From Paludibacteraceae bacterium (GTDB lineage Bacteria; Bacteroidota; Bacteroidia; Bacteroidales; Paludibacteraceae), in assembly GCA_023227695.1 (NCBI GenBank), contig JALNVE010000057.1, positions 1 to 12,545 of the forward strand: 12,545 bases of DNA. Direction: 5' to 3'. The notes under the pieces were generated by a model, which had not been told where the DNA came from, did not search any database, and saw only the letters and a program-made list of their open reading frames with translations. A program made the translations under genes and the position numbers. The stretch's first letter is position 1. Each line of letters begins with the position of its first letter. This document shows, piece by piece, positions 1 to 8,485 of the stretch.

Positions 1-434
1 GTAGATGAACCACGGATAGGTTTCCTTACTTTATTCAAACCCTCAATACTCATCTTCTTTGGAATTGAATACCCTCCTTCCAAGTATTGAGCTTCATAAA
101 GATCGGAATTTCCTAACTCATCCGTCTTCGCAAAATAAATTGTTCTTCTCTTTTGGTCATAAGCGAAAGTACCTTCTATTCCTAGACCACACAACTCCAA
201 ACAGACTTCAACATTAACTAATTCAAAACTATCGCCAATTTTTGCGATATAGGCTGAATCTCCTCGGAAAAACACAACTTTGCCATCCTTATAGAATGAC
301 ATAGGTAACTCCTGGACCTTTGTGCTGGCAACTGATGGGACAAACTCATAGCCATCGGAAAACTCTTCATGAACACCGGCAAATGTGTTCACCCAAGCCA
401 CCAACATAGATACAGTCAATAAGACTCTTTTCAT
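1..434 (-). CDS. Exported beta-propeller (PD40/TolB-like) protein, N-terminal part only
   Basis: The reading frame is open from an ATG at 434-432 to the window edge, giving 144 codons of a longer gene. Residues 1-19 form a signal peptide (MKRVLLTVSMLVAW, then NTFAG), so the product is exported. Around residues 93-121 the pattern FAYDQKRRTIYFAK...NSDLYEAQY fits a PD40/WD40-like propeller blade, as found in TolB and in Bacteroidetes OmpA-family proteins that work with type IX secretion. The gene starts 23 bp after the stop of the giant secreted protein, on the same strand with no terminator between, so the two are probably co-transcribed. I infer an outer-membrane or periplasmic partner of that protein; a C-terminal OmpA domain is possible but lies outside the window. 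An in-frame ATG at 443 would add three residues (MFE). I prefer 434 because it gives a cleaner signal peptide. Family assignment is moderate, since only about one blade is visible. Confidence 0.7.
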   Translation of the reverse strand, partial: MKRVLLTVSMLVAWVNTFAGVHEEFSDGYEFVPSVASTKVQELPMSFYKDGKVVFFRGDSAYIAKIGDSFELVNVEVCLELCGLGIEGTFAYDQKRRTIYFAKTDELGNSDLYEAQYLEGGYSIPKKMSIEGLNKVRKPIRGSS

Positions 435-457
435 TTCAAACATATTTTTTATTTATT

Positions 458-3400
458 TCAATACAACTTCACCAATTCTATAGTTCCCTTATTTGTCTTA
501 CCGTTCTTTAGAACTACAGAATAAAAGTAAACGCCCGGATCAGCCATAGAACCATAGGTCATACCATCCCATCCATCATCTCCCGTAAATATTAACTGGC
601 CATAACGGTTGAAAATTTCAACCTTAAAACCTTTCATAAACCAGTCGTTCATATCATCAACAGCAGTTGGTGTGAACGCTGTAGGAAGATCTACATCTAT
701 CTCCTTAGATGCCTCGGAGTGGAAACAAACCGAGTCAGTAGCCTCAACCGTATAAACTGACGGCGCTTTTGGATACTCTAATAATTCATTTTCTTCCGTA
801 ACTGCAATTACTTCTCCATCTACCTTCCATATATAGGCAATAGGCTCGCCTGATAAAACATCAGCATAGAATTTGACTTTTCCTCCTATTGTCACCTTAT
901 CTATATCAGAAAGAAGGTTCAATTTTATATTATCTCTAACAAACACATTCTCATAAGAGACGATCGCATCATCACAGATACCATCGGATGCAACCAATAC
1001 ATAGTTTCTATAACCAGAGGCTACCGGCACGTCGGATATTATTGTATCCTTCTTAGAAGTACGGATCGTCACATCCTTTCCATCATAAGTAGTACCATAC
1101 CATGTATATTGAACAGGAGAACCTTGCGTTAAATCCAAACTTAAATGGACAGTATCTCCCAAACAAACATTCTCTTTATCTGCTTTCAAACCTATCTCTA
1201 TAGGATCGAACACAGCAATTTCAACTGGGTTACCATTTGTTGCTGCTGTAGCATCATTGTAGTTGCAGACATCATCGAAAACCTTAACTTGGAATCCATG
1301 ATTATCTATAGTAGGTGTAACCGTAAAAGATACGATCTTCTGCGAAGTTTCTATCTCGAACAACTCTCCATGACCATCATAAACAACATATCTGCTCGGA
1401 GTTCCTTGCGTTACAGTAGCCGTCAACTCTATTTGTGCAGGCGTCTGCTGATTGGATGATTCCGTACAATACTTCAACTTATCAGCCGCCAAATTTACAA
1501 ATATATTTTCATGAACGGAAATATTAGTTGAATCACTCTTTGCCGGATTTACAGAAAAACATATTCCATCGACAGCTTCTACATAGAAAGAATATTCGCC
1601 TGGTGCTATTCCTGTAACAAGGAAACTATCCTTATCAGAAGACTTTCCTAGCAAAACACTTTCGTTTGAATCGCCATTCACCATGTACCAACTATACTCC
1701 TGAATCATATAATGAGATGAGTACGGAGTTACATCGGCCGACAAATATAATATAGAATTATTTCCCGATACACAAATTTGGTCAGTATTTGGTCTAATTT
1801 TAACATCAAAAAGTTCATTTATCCTAATTTTTATGTCTGAGCTTACTGCTGGATCGTTATCTGTGTAACAAATTCCATCAACAGCCTTCACTCCAAAACT
1901 AGGTGTTGTGTTGGCTTCAAACAGCGTTGGATAGTTATCCCTAGAAAGAATGATATGGTCTACCGTTGTTGTATCGAATGGCATTCCATCCATTGTCCAA
2001 TAGTATTTTGAAACATTTTCCTTTGAACCTACTGGGTCAATAATAGCAGTCAAAGTTATTGAATCTGAACCTGAACACAAGTAATCTTTGTCTCCAGAAT
2101 CCAAATGCATGTTGAATCTCTGGTTCATAATCACCTGAACTTCTCCACTCTTTGCAGGATTCTCTGAAGTATAACAGATATTGTCATAACCGTCAACACT
2201 GAACGTAGGATTAGCTCCTGCTGTCAAAGATCCTGGATACTTCTGATTATTTACATCTAGATAGTTTGTCATTGTAGAATCCAAAAGAACCCCGTTTTCA
2301 TACCAGCGGTACCACTTAAACAAGTTTGAAGAAGGAGTTAACTTTGCGGTCAAATTCAAAGAGACTGTAGCCTCATCATCAAAACAAATTGAATCTGAAG
2401 GCACTTCCAAAGCAATCTCATAACTTCCTCCAATCTCAATGGTTACTGGTTCAGACTTAGCTGGATTATCCACGGTAAAGCAAATGCCATCGACTGACTC
2501 CACAGAGAACTTGGCAGCTGTTCCTGCTATGCTATTCAATAGATCAGGATAGTTATCAAAGCTCAAAGTAATCGAATTAACAGGAGAATGAGTTGTCTCA
2601 AACAAAATGCCATTTACTTTCCAGAAGTAATCTGTGATGCTATTAGCAGACTCTTTTGGAGAGACAGACGCTGTTAATGTGATCTCATCAGTACCCAAGC
2701 ACAAAGCTGTTCCGCTTGACTCCAATGTCATTGTGTAAGCCTGATTGATAGTCACCTCAACACCATCACTCTTAGAAGGGTCCTCCGATGAATAACAGAA
2801 TCCATCATAAGAATCTACTGAGAATATAGGTTTTGATCCTGCCTCAAAGACACCTGGATATTTTCCATTAGAGATCTCTATGGTTGGTGTTTTTGTAGAA
2901 TCCAACAGAACACCATCCTTATACCAACGATACCATTTAATATGATTCATTGCACCAGCTGGATCTACAACAGCTTCAAAAGACAATGAAGGATCAAGCT
3001 CTTCTGAGTAGCAAAGAATGCTAGGGCCATTGTTGACTAACTTCATCTGATAGTAATCATTGATCTCAATCTTGACACCTTCTGAAACATTCGGATTGTC
3101 TATAGTATAACAGATTCCATCTACAGACTTAACCTTAAATGTCGCTGACATTCCAGCCTTGAATAAATCAGGATAATTAGCCTTACTGATCACAACATAA
3201 TCTATAGGAGCATAAGTTGTATCAAATGGAGTTGTGATTCCACTCTCTGTCATCTCCCAGAAATAAACAGAAATATTCTGTTTAGAACCCTCTGGAGTGA
3301 CCATAGCAGTAAGCTTGATTGATTCACTACCCAAGCAAAGAGAATCCTTGCCCTCATGATCCAACTCCAATTTATAACGGAAGCTGATCACGATCGTCTT

Positions 3401-6400
3401 GCTGGCTTGATCAGAAGGTTTATCACCAGTGAAACAGATGCCATCATAAGAATCTACTGAGAAGGTAGGATTTTCGCCTGCAACTATAGATCCTGGATAT
3501 TTATCATTTGTGATCTCTATCGAATTAGTCTGTGTAGAGTCTAATAAAGTACCGTTCTTATACCAACGATAAACTTTAATATGATTAGCAGCTTCAGATG
3601 GAGAAACCTTAGCTGTCAACGTTAACTTAGCACTATTAGCATTGTCGAAACAAACAGAATCCGGAACATCAGCCCCCAACTCCATCGTATATGATTCGTT
3701 GATATAGAACTTCTCTCCTGTTCCAGAACCATAAACAAATTCGTTTGAACAAATGGCATCAAATGTTTTCACATTAAACACTGCCGTCTTTCCTGCCTTG
3801 AAGATATCAGGGAATTTAGCCTGTGTAAGTGTTATTTCTGATGTTTGAGTACTATCTATCACCACTCCGCTTTCCATCCAGTAATACTTTTCAATATTTG
3901 TCTTTGCATCTTCAGGAAGTACATTTACAGATAAGTCTATCTTATTATTCTCAGGATTGAGTTTATCAATACACAATTTGTCACCAAGGACATCCAAATC
4001 CAAAGCATAACCTCCGTATCGAATATCTATAAGTACCTTATTAGAATTGTCTGCTGGATTAGTTTTATCTGAACAAATACCATCATAAGACTTAACAGAG
4101 AATTGAGGAGTTGTTCCTATCAAATCTTTCAATGCAGAATATCTCAACTGAATGGTATCACTCTTAGTTGATCTGAAATATTCATCATTAATATACCACA
4201 TATACTCCTGAACGTGGTTTTTAGCTTCAGCAGGATCAGTTTCAACAGATAATGTCAAAAGCAACCAATCCTCTTCTGTCAGAATTGCAGGGATACAAAG
4301 GACTTTACCGTCCGGACTAATCTTCATTGAATATGCCTCATTGAAGACCACCTTAACCTCTCCCTTAGGAGCATCGCCCTCACTCTGGAAACAGATACTG
4401 TCTATAGCAGCAACTGTAAATGTAGGAGATGTTCCTGCCTTTAGATATTTATCCAACTCCGCTGGATGATTGGACATCAAGACAACATACTCAGGAGTCT
4501 CTGTTTCTGCAAATTGAGTTCCATCTACACGCCAGATATATTTCTTAATCATCTTTTGAACATCATGTTCCGGATTGGCCACAGAGGTTGCTATTGCATT
4601 CAAGACCACCACGGTATCGCTCTTTAAATCTGTTAAACAGATGGAGTCATTTGGCATAGAGACCAAATCAAGGCTATAAGACTCGTTCACCTCGATCTTG
4701 AAATAACCAGGATCAGATGGCTCATCAACGGTGAAACAAACACCGTCTGCTACACGAACATCAAAAATGAGTTCATGACCAGCCTGCAAAATATCATGAT
4801 GCTTATTTTCCGGATCAGTACTAATCAACAACTCCCTTGTGGTGGTTGTGTCTATTGGATTACCGTTTAGTGACCACAAGTAATACTTCACATCCTCTTG
4901 AGAAGCCTCTGGAGTTACCTTAGCCTGTAAAGTAATCGTATCGTATTTCTCAGGATCAAGACATAGCTTATTGATGCCACCTGCCGAAAGTGATACAGAC
5001 AAAGACTCTCCTGCATGTATATTATAAGGTATCTTAACCGGTTCTACAGGACAATAAATTGAAGATGAAGAATCAATATCAACCAAAACATAACCATTTG
5101 CAGGCAATGTCTCTGGCTTAATAACGATTGTATCACCTAATCTTACATCTTCCTCATTGCCATCAATGATCCACCTCAAAACGGTGGTAGGAGAAACAAT
5201 GTTAGGGTATAACTTCAAAGAGTCGCAAGACTCCCAAAGATCTGCCTTAATATCCAAACCTGTTGCTGTTTTACCGATAAGCTGAAACTCTTGTCTCAGT
5301 TCACAACCCTCGTCGTATGCAACAAAATAGAACTTAGAAGCGGTATCAGGAGCAGCTATAGTCAATTTCTTTTTTTCAAGATCTGTATTCTTCTCATAAC
5401 CTGGAATGAAATTACCGTTTTGATCTTCCCAGCCCCAACTCCATTCATGGTTCCAATCTGGCTTAGTTTCATTCACACGACCACCGGTCAATTGAACGGT
5501 TTCACCCTTACAAACCTCAACATTTTCATTAGGGTTCATTGGTCCTCCGTAAGAGTTGAAAATAGTCAAAGTTGAGTTGGCCATTGTGTATATATCACAC
5601 TTGCTCAAACGTTCACCCTTCGTTACCTTATTCAATACTTCTTCGCTCTCAGCAACGATAACACGGAATTCAACCTCACCCCAAAAACGAGAATCAGCAG
5701 ACTTGACATCTACGCTGTTGCTAGAAAAGTCTGTTTGGTCAGGAATAACATCCTGCCAGTCACCATTTCTATCCTTATATTGGAATCTGAACAATGGGTC
5801 TTTCAATATCTCTTTCTTTTGCCTAGCAAACATACGAAGCGTTGTATCGTTACAGATTCGTACCGGTTGAGGATTATCAATATCCATACCCTCTGTCACC
5901 AAGATAACCTTTGGCAAACAGATAGAGAATGAAATATCATCCAACAATATATCATTACCATAACCAGACAAACCATTGTTAACCAATTGCACATCGAACT
6001 GAGAATAAGAACCAGACTCAAACTGCATTGTCTGATGTTTCCATTCCAAAGAATCCAAACACAAGATATCTTCTGAATTCTGAGATTGAATGATATTACC
6101 ATCTAGATCCTGGATTCTGAATGTGATATTCACAGGAGTCATTGTCTGAGTAATCTCAGGATCTTGCTTTTTACTAATCGCATTACTAATATATGCAGAG
6201 AAATTCAAATTCAAATTTGAGCAACCAACATCTACCCTTTGAGAATAAATGGTAGCCTTTGTTGGTCCACAGTTTACCATTAACATAGCTCCGTTATGGT
6301 TTCCTGTATGGTCTTTACCATCCCAGAAGTCACCGTTTCCACAGTCGGCCTCTTTGGGGTTCCTTACCAAAGCATAGAAACCATCCTCTACACGGTAGTT

Positions 6401-7978
6401 GCCTTGCATGTTATCCTGATTGTTACACCATGTATAGCCACCGTTCCTCCTAATTGCTCTATCACTTGTTGGATCAGGGTTTCTTGGATCAAGCAGAGCA
6501 TATTGATGTCCATCCTTTCCATACATAACCGGTTCGTTATCAAAAACAACCGGTTGACCATTGTTTGAATTGATTGCCTGTTCAAACTGTGTGGGATAAA
6601 CAATAAAGTCATACGGATCTGGTGCCCAATACTTCTGAATCTTAAGCTGTCCTGCTGATCCAGTAGTAATTGTATTCTGATGAACCAAATCTTTTGTGTC
6701 GACATAAGTCACAGAGTCCATAAAAAATCCAAAGGTCTCCATAAAGACCACCTCTGAGTCTAAAGAGTCACAGACAATGCTTGTACAAGGCTGAAGCTGA
6801 TGCATGTATTCAACTGTTTCTCCACCAAGAGTTACTCTATACTTAGTAGTCTTTTGAGGCTTGATCTTCTGTTTCATGGTTTTGGAATCCAAAGTCTTCC
6901 ATGAAGAAGACTCTTCATCATACTCTTCCCATAAGAAATCTGATGAATTGATATGATCCAAAACAACATAACCTGAAGCAATCAATGTGTTGGTATCATC
7001 CACACAAAGATTTGAAGAATAGTGAGGAGTAATATAAAGACATTTATCGCCCACTTCAACATTGACGATATTAGAGGAGTCTCCATTTACAACCAACTGA
7101 TAAGCAACATTCTTACTAGGAATATCTTTCAAAGCAGGTTCGTCTGTTGTTTTATATAATGTAAAATTAGCTTCGCCTTCTTGTTTTCTTAACCAATCAA
7201 ATGAGGTTGCTGTTCCCTTGTATTCATAAGCATAGATGTTTAATTCTCGACCTGTACAGATAACCGTTTGAGAAGTCTGAAGTCTTAAGCATTTATTACC
7301 GGAAATCTTAATGTTCTTTATACCTAAAGCAGAACAATCTGCAAAGCTTGCAAACTCCTTGAAAATCACATTCACCTCAGATAAAGATCCCGAGTTAAAA
7401 GTAAAGCTTATGTTTAAAGACTCGCCGTCATTATGTATCTCTCTCCACTCCTCATCGTTGCCGAGGATTCCTTCAAAACTAGAGTTGGTCTGAGGATTCA
7501 CCAAACAAGCCTTGGTGCCGATACGGTCTTGCCATGGCAGTTTACAAGAAGAGCCGGTCAAAACAGGATTCATCACCTCAAAGGAGATGGTGTACACCGT
7601 GTTCAACGACAAATTCTTGAATTGAAGATAGGGAAATGAGGCATCATTCTGAGGTTTTGATACCAAAAGAACGCCTCCAACTGTAGCTTCCTGATCAACG
7701 TAGTTAGCACTCACTACGCTTGGATTAGTTACTACACAGTACTGATTGGTACTAAACTCAGTCTCACCGTTAAAGGTGTAACCGGCAGGTATACCGATAC
7801 TGATTTTGTCGGATGTTTGGATCTCCGAAAGGTCATAACGACCAGATGCTCTGGTTTCAGTGGCTTCAAAGCTTAAGTTGTGGCTGTCGTCCCAGCATAT
7901 TTCACCTAATACCTGGAAACAGAAACAATTTAGCAAAATAAGAAGCAATGCGAATCTTTCCTTAACAATAAATTTCAT
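458..7978 (-). CDS. Giant T9SS-secreted Ig-repeat surface protein (adhesin-like), 2506 aa
   Basis: No specific ligand or function can be named; the architecture is that of a very large cell-surface adhesin-like protein. Residues 1-25 are a signal peptide (MKFIVKERFALLLILLNCF...). Residues about 26-230 and 407-690 look like jelly-roll regions; the second ends GYGNDILLDDISFSIC, typical of MAM/carbohydrate-binding-like folds. Two Ig-like domains lie between them (about 240-400). Three more divergent cysteine-paired Ig-like domains fill about 700-990. Residues 992-2431 are 14 tandem Ig-like repeats. Residues 2432-2506 are a type B T9SS sorting domain with FKVEIFNRYGQLIF, DGWDG and DPGVYFYSVVLKNG. 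An upstream in-frame ATG at 8032 adds 18 residues (MLFIFNLLEYCC...) that would bury the signal peptide, so the ATG at 7978 is chosen. Export through Sec and then T9SS is inferred from the two end signals. The next gene downstream is a probable outer-membrane partner in the same operon. The frame is intact over 7.5 kb. Confidence 0.93.
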   Translation of the reverse strand: MKFIVKERFALLLILLNCFCFQVLGEICWDDSHNLSFEATETRASGRYDLSEIQTSDKISIGIPAGYTFNGETEFSTNQYCVVTNPSVVSANYVDQEATVGGVLLVSKPQNDASFPYLQFKNLSLNTVYTISFEVMNPVLTGSSCKLPWQDRIGTKACLVNPQTNSSFEGILGNDEEWREIHNDGESLNISFTFNSGSLSEVNVIFKEFASFADCSALGIKNIKISGNKCLRLQTSQTVICTGRELNIYAYEYKGTATSFDWLRKQEGEANFTLYKTTDEPALKDIPSKNVAYQLVVNGDSSNIVNVEVGDKCLYITPHYSSNLCVDDTNTLIASGYVVLDHINSSDFLWEEYDEESSSWKTLDSKTMKQKIKPQKTTKYRVTLGGETVEYMHQLQPCTSIVCDSLDSEVVFMETFGFFMDSVTYVDTKDLVHQNTITTGSAGQLKIQKYWAPDPYDFIVYPTQFEQAINSNNGQPVVFDNEPVMYGKDGHQYALLDPRNPDPTSDRAIRRNGGYTWCNNQDNMQGNYRVEDGFYALVRNPKEADCGNGDFWDGKDHTGNHNGAMLMVNCGPTKATIYSQRVDVGCSNLNLNFSAYISNAISKKQDPEITQTMTPVNITFRIQDLDGNIIQSQNSEDILCLDSLEWKHQTMQFESGSYSQFDVQLVNNGLSGYGNDILLDDISFSICLPKVILVTEGMDIDNPQPVRICNDTTLRMFARQKKEILKDPLFRFQYKDRNGDWQDVIPDQTDFSSNSVDVKSADSRFWGEVEFRVIVAESEEVLNKVTKGERLSKCDIYTMANSTLTIFNSYGGPMNPNENVEVCKGETVQLTGGRVNETKPDWNHEWSWGWEDQNGNFIPGYEKNTDLEKKKLTIAAPDTASKFYFVAYDEGCELRQEFQLIGKTATGLDIKADLWESCDSLKLYPNIVSPTTVLRWIIDGNEEDVRLGDTIVIKPETLPANGYVLVDIDSSSSIYCPVEPVKIPYNIHAGESLSVSLSAGGINKLCLDPEKYDTITLQAKVTPEASQEDVKYYLWSLNGNPIDTTTTRELLISTDPENKHHDILQAGHELIFDVRVADGVCFTVDEPSDPGYFKIEVNESYSLDLVSMPNDSICLTDLKSDTVVVLNAIATSVANPEHDVQKMIKKYIWRVDGTQFAETETPEYVVLMSNHPAELDKYLKAGTSPTFTVAAIDSICFQSEGDAPKGEVKVVFNEAYSMKISPDGKVLCIPAILTEEDWLLLTLSVETDPAEAKNHVQEYMWYINDEYFRSTKSDTIQLRYSALKDLIGTTPQFSVKSYDGICSDKTNPADNSNKVLIDIRYGGYALDLDVLGDKLCIDKLNPENNKIDLSVNVLPEDAKTNIEKYYWMESGVVIDSTQTSEITLTQAKFPDIFKAGKTAVFNVKTFDAICSNEFVYGSGTGEKFYINESYTMELGADVPDSVCFDNANSAKLTLTAKVSPSEAANHIKVYRWYKNGTLLDSTQTNSIEITNDKYPGSIVAGENPTFSVDSYDGICFTGDKPSDQASKTIVISFRYKLELDHEGKDSLCLGSESIKLTAMVTPEGSKQNISVYFWEMTESGITTPFDTTYAPIDYVVISKANYPDLFKAGMSATFKVKSVDGICYTIDNPNVSEGVKIEINDYYQMKLVNNGPSILCYSEELDPSLSFEAVVDPAGAMNHIKWYRWYKDGVLLDSTKTPTIEISNGKYPGVFEAGSKPIFSVDSYDGFCYSSEDPSKSDGVEVTINQAYTMTLESSGTALCLGTDEITLTASVSPKESANSITDYFWKVNGILFETTHSPVNSITLSFDNYPDLLNSIAGTAAKFSVESVDGICFTVDNPAKSEPVTIEIGGSYEIALEVPSDSICFDDEATVSLNLTAKLTPSSNLFKWYRWYENGVLLDSTMTNYLDVNNQKYPGSLTAGANPTFSVDGYDNICYTSENPAKSGEVQVIMNQRFNMHLDSGDKDYLCSGSDSITLTAIIDPVGSKENVSKYYWTMDGMPFDTTTVDHIILSRDNYPTLFEANTTPSFGVKAVDGICYTDNDPAVSSDIKIRINELFDVKIRPNTDQICVSGNNSILYLSADVTPYSSHYMIQEYSWYMVNGDSNESVLLGKSSDKDSFLVTGIAPGEYSFYVEAVDGICFSVNPAKSDSTNISVHENIFVNLAADKLKYCTESSNQQTPAQIELTATVTQGTPSRYVVYDGHGELFEIETSQKIVSFTVTPTIDNHGFQVKVFDDVCNYNDATAATNGNPVEIAVFDPIEIGLKADKENVCLGDTVHLSLDLTQGSPVQYTWYGTTYDGKDVTIRTSKKDTIISDVPVASGYRNYVLVASDGICDDAIVSYENVFVRDNIKLNLLSDIDKVTIGGKVKFYADVLSGEPIAYIWKVDGEVIAVTEENELLEYPKAPSVYTVEATDSVCFHSEASKEIDVDLPTAFTPTAVDDMNDWFMKGFKVEIFNRYGQLIFTGDDGWDGMTYGSMADPGVYFYSVVLKNGKTNKGTIELVKLY
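461..685 (-). other. Type B T9SS C-terminal sorting domain (gliding motility-associated CTD) of the giant protein
   Basis: The last 75 residues start PTAFTPTAVDDMNDWF and continue through KVEIFNRYGQLIFTGDDGWDG, then DPGVYFYSVVLKNGKTNKG, ending ELVKLY. This matches the known layout of the CHU_C / TIGR04131 family: P-AFTP-(N)D at the start, EIFNR-G, WDG, P-G-Y-Y and a final KG-I-L strand. In this family the domain directs cargo through the type IX pore and usually stays associated with PorP/SprF-type outer-membrane proteins. The segment between AFTP and FKVEIFNR is short compared with typical members. The family match is from recalled consensus, not a search. Confidence 0.9.
686..5005 (-). repeat. 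Array of 14 tandem Ig-like repeats inside the giant protein
   Basis: Fourteen protein repeats of 80-115 residues tile this interval without gaps. In transcription order they start near nt 5005, 4675, 4330, 4006, 3688, 3373, 3049, 2734, 2419, 2113, 1807, 1501, 1198 and 925. Each has an early Cys (pattern such as SLCLG or SVCFD), a TLTA-VTP strand, a Y-W-(K)NG core, and a late Cys in the motif DGIC followed by F or Y. The two cysteines lie about 72-75 residues apart and probably form an intradomain disulfide after export. The final repeat (686-925) lacks the first Cys (DKVTIGG) but keeps the second (DSVCF). At DNA level the copies are diverged, with only short exact matches, so this is an old protein-repeat expansion and not a recent tandem duplication. 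Confidence 0.92.
1808..3688 (-). repeat. Three two-domain super-repeats (alternating A and B Ig subtypes)
   Basis: Within the Ig array, repeats 5-6, 7-8 and 9-10 form three copies of a two-domain unit at 3050-3688, 2420-3049 and 1808-2419 (639, 630 and 612 bp). Subtype A has YRWYKNGTLLDST, KYPGS and SVDSYDGIC. Subtype B has YFW-NG--FDTT, NYPDLF and VDGICYT-DNP. A 23-base exact match encodes the end of subtype A in repeats 5 and 7 (2802-2824 and 3441-3463). Repeats 3 and 4 look like a more diverged A-B pair. The pattern shows growth by duplication of domain pairs. Confidence 0.85.
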
Positions 7979-8090
7979 ACTCAAAATATTATGAAAACAG
8001 CAATATTCCAAAAGGTTGAAAATGAACAGCAAATAAAATCAAAAAAAAGTAAAAATCAAAAAAAATCATCAATAATCTAACACATAAAAA

Positions 8091-8098
8091 CAAAAGTA
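8091..8098 (-). promoter_or_regulatory. Candidate -7 element for the giant secreted-protein operon
   Basis: On the minus strand this reads TACTTTTG, a full match to the Bacteroidetes -7 consensus TAnnTTTG and identical to the -7 element of the divergent transporter gene. It would start transcription around 8084, giving a leader of roughly 105 nt before the ATG at 7978. No good TTTG is seen at the usual -33 distance, so the element is uncertain or may need an activator. Confidence 0.4.
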
Positions 8099-8333
8099 TT
8101 TCTCTTAACTACAATCCGTTATAATTGATTTCATCACGAACCCTCTCTATTCAATAGACTAAATCCGTAAAAAAAGAAATTGTGAAAATGTCAACGATAA
8201 AGATGTTTGCTAATTTTAGAAATCTTTTTTCTTCAACGTTACAAGGAAGCCAACTCTTCTTTCTGTTTTCTTTTACTGAAAATCCATTTTTTCGTTCAGA
8301 AAATCACTCATTTTTATAAAAGTAACAAAATAA

Positions 8334-8402
8334 ATCAACACCTTTGTTGATGGCTTTTTATGTTGATTCTTTAATTTTTCTCAAAAATCAATAGAATCAA
8401 CA
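8334..8402. repeat. Two adjacent inverted repeats sharing the arm TGTTGAT / ATCAACA
   Basis: The first hairpin is ATCAACA (8334-8340), loop CCTT, TGTTGAT (8345-8351), followed by GGCTTTTT. The second is TGTTGATTCT (8361-8370) pairing with AGAATCAACA (8393-8402), with inner pairing ATTTTT/AAAAAT around a CTC loop. The arm sequence therefore occurs four times in 69 bp, in the order ATCAACA, TGTTGAT, TGTTGAT, ATCAACA. The cluster ends 35 bp before the -33 element of the transporter promoter. It could be paired operator sites, or a hairpin/terminator acting on readthrough. The first hairpin plus T-run resembles a weak rightward terminator. Confidence 0.6.
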
Positions 8403-8437
8403 TTTTGGCTATGCTTTCTTTTAACATGGCCTAAGTT

Positions 8438-8468
8438 TTTGATAATTTAGTAAAATTATCTACTTTTG
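8438..8468 (+). promoter_or_regulatory. Bacteroidetes-type promoter for the GPH transporter gene
   Basis: TTTG at 8438-8441 and TACTTTTG at 8461-8468 are separated by exactly 19 bp. This matches the known Bacteroidetes primary sigma factor consensus TTTG-N19/21-TAnnTTTG. The expected transcription start is near 8475, about 113 nt upstream of the transporter ATG. Confidence 0.72.
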
Positions 8469-8485
8469 ACTATCCAAGAAGACGG

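Noticed and set aside
686..5005. CRISPR-like or recent tandem DNA repeat
   Set aside because: The periodicity of about 300 bp comes from protein domains; exact DNA matches are short (about 23 bases) and no short direct repeats with unique spacers are present.
1145..7639. Several 60-105-codon open frames overlapping the giant gene on either strand
   Set aside because: They lie inside a 7.5-kb continuous coding frame, have no recognisable domains, and read as out-of-frame or antisense shadows of the repeats.
7979..8032. Upstream in-frame ATG at 8032 extending the giant protein by 18 residues
   Set aside because: The extension would put a hydrophobic, Cys-rich stretch before an otherwise complete signal peptide beginning MKFIVKERFALLLILL at 7978.
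8188..8319. A 43-codon open frame on the plus strand (starts MSTIKMFANFRNLFSS)
   Set aside because: Low-complexity Phe/Ser-rich product expected from T-rich DNA, no clear promoter or family resemblance; not enough to call a gene.
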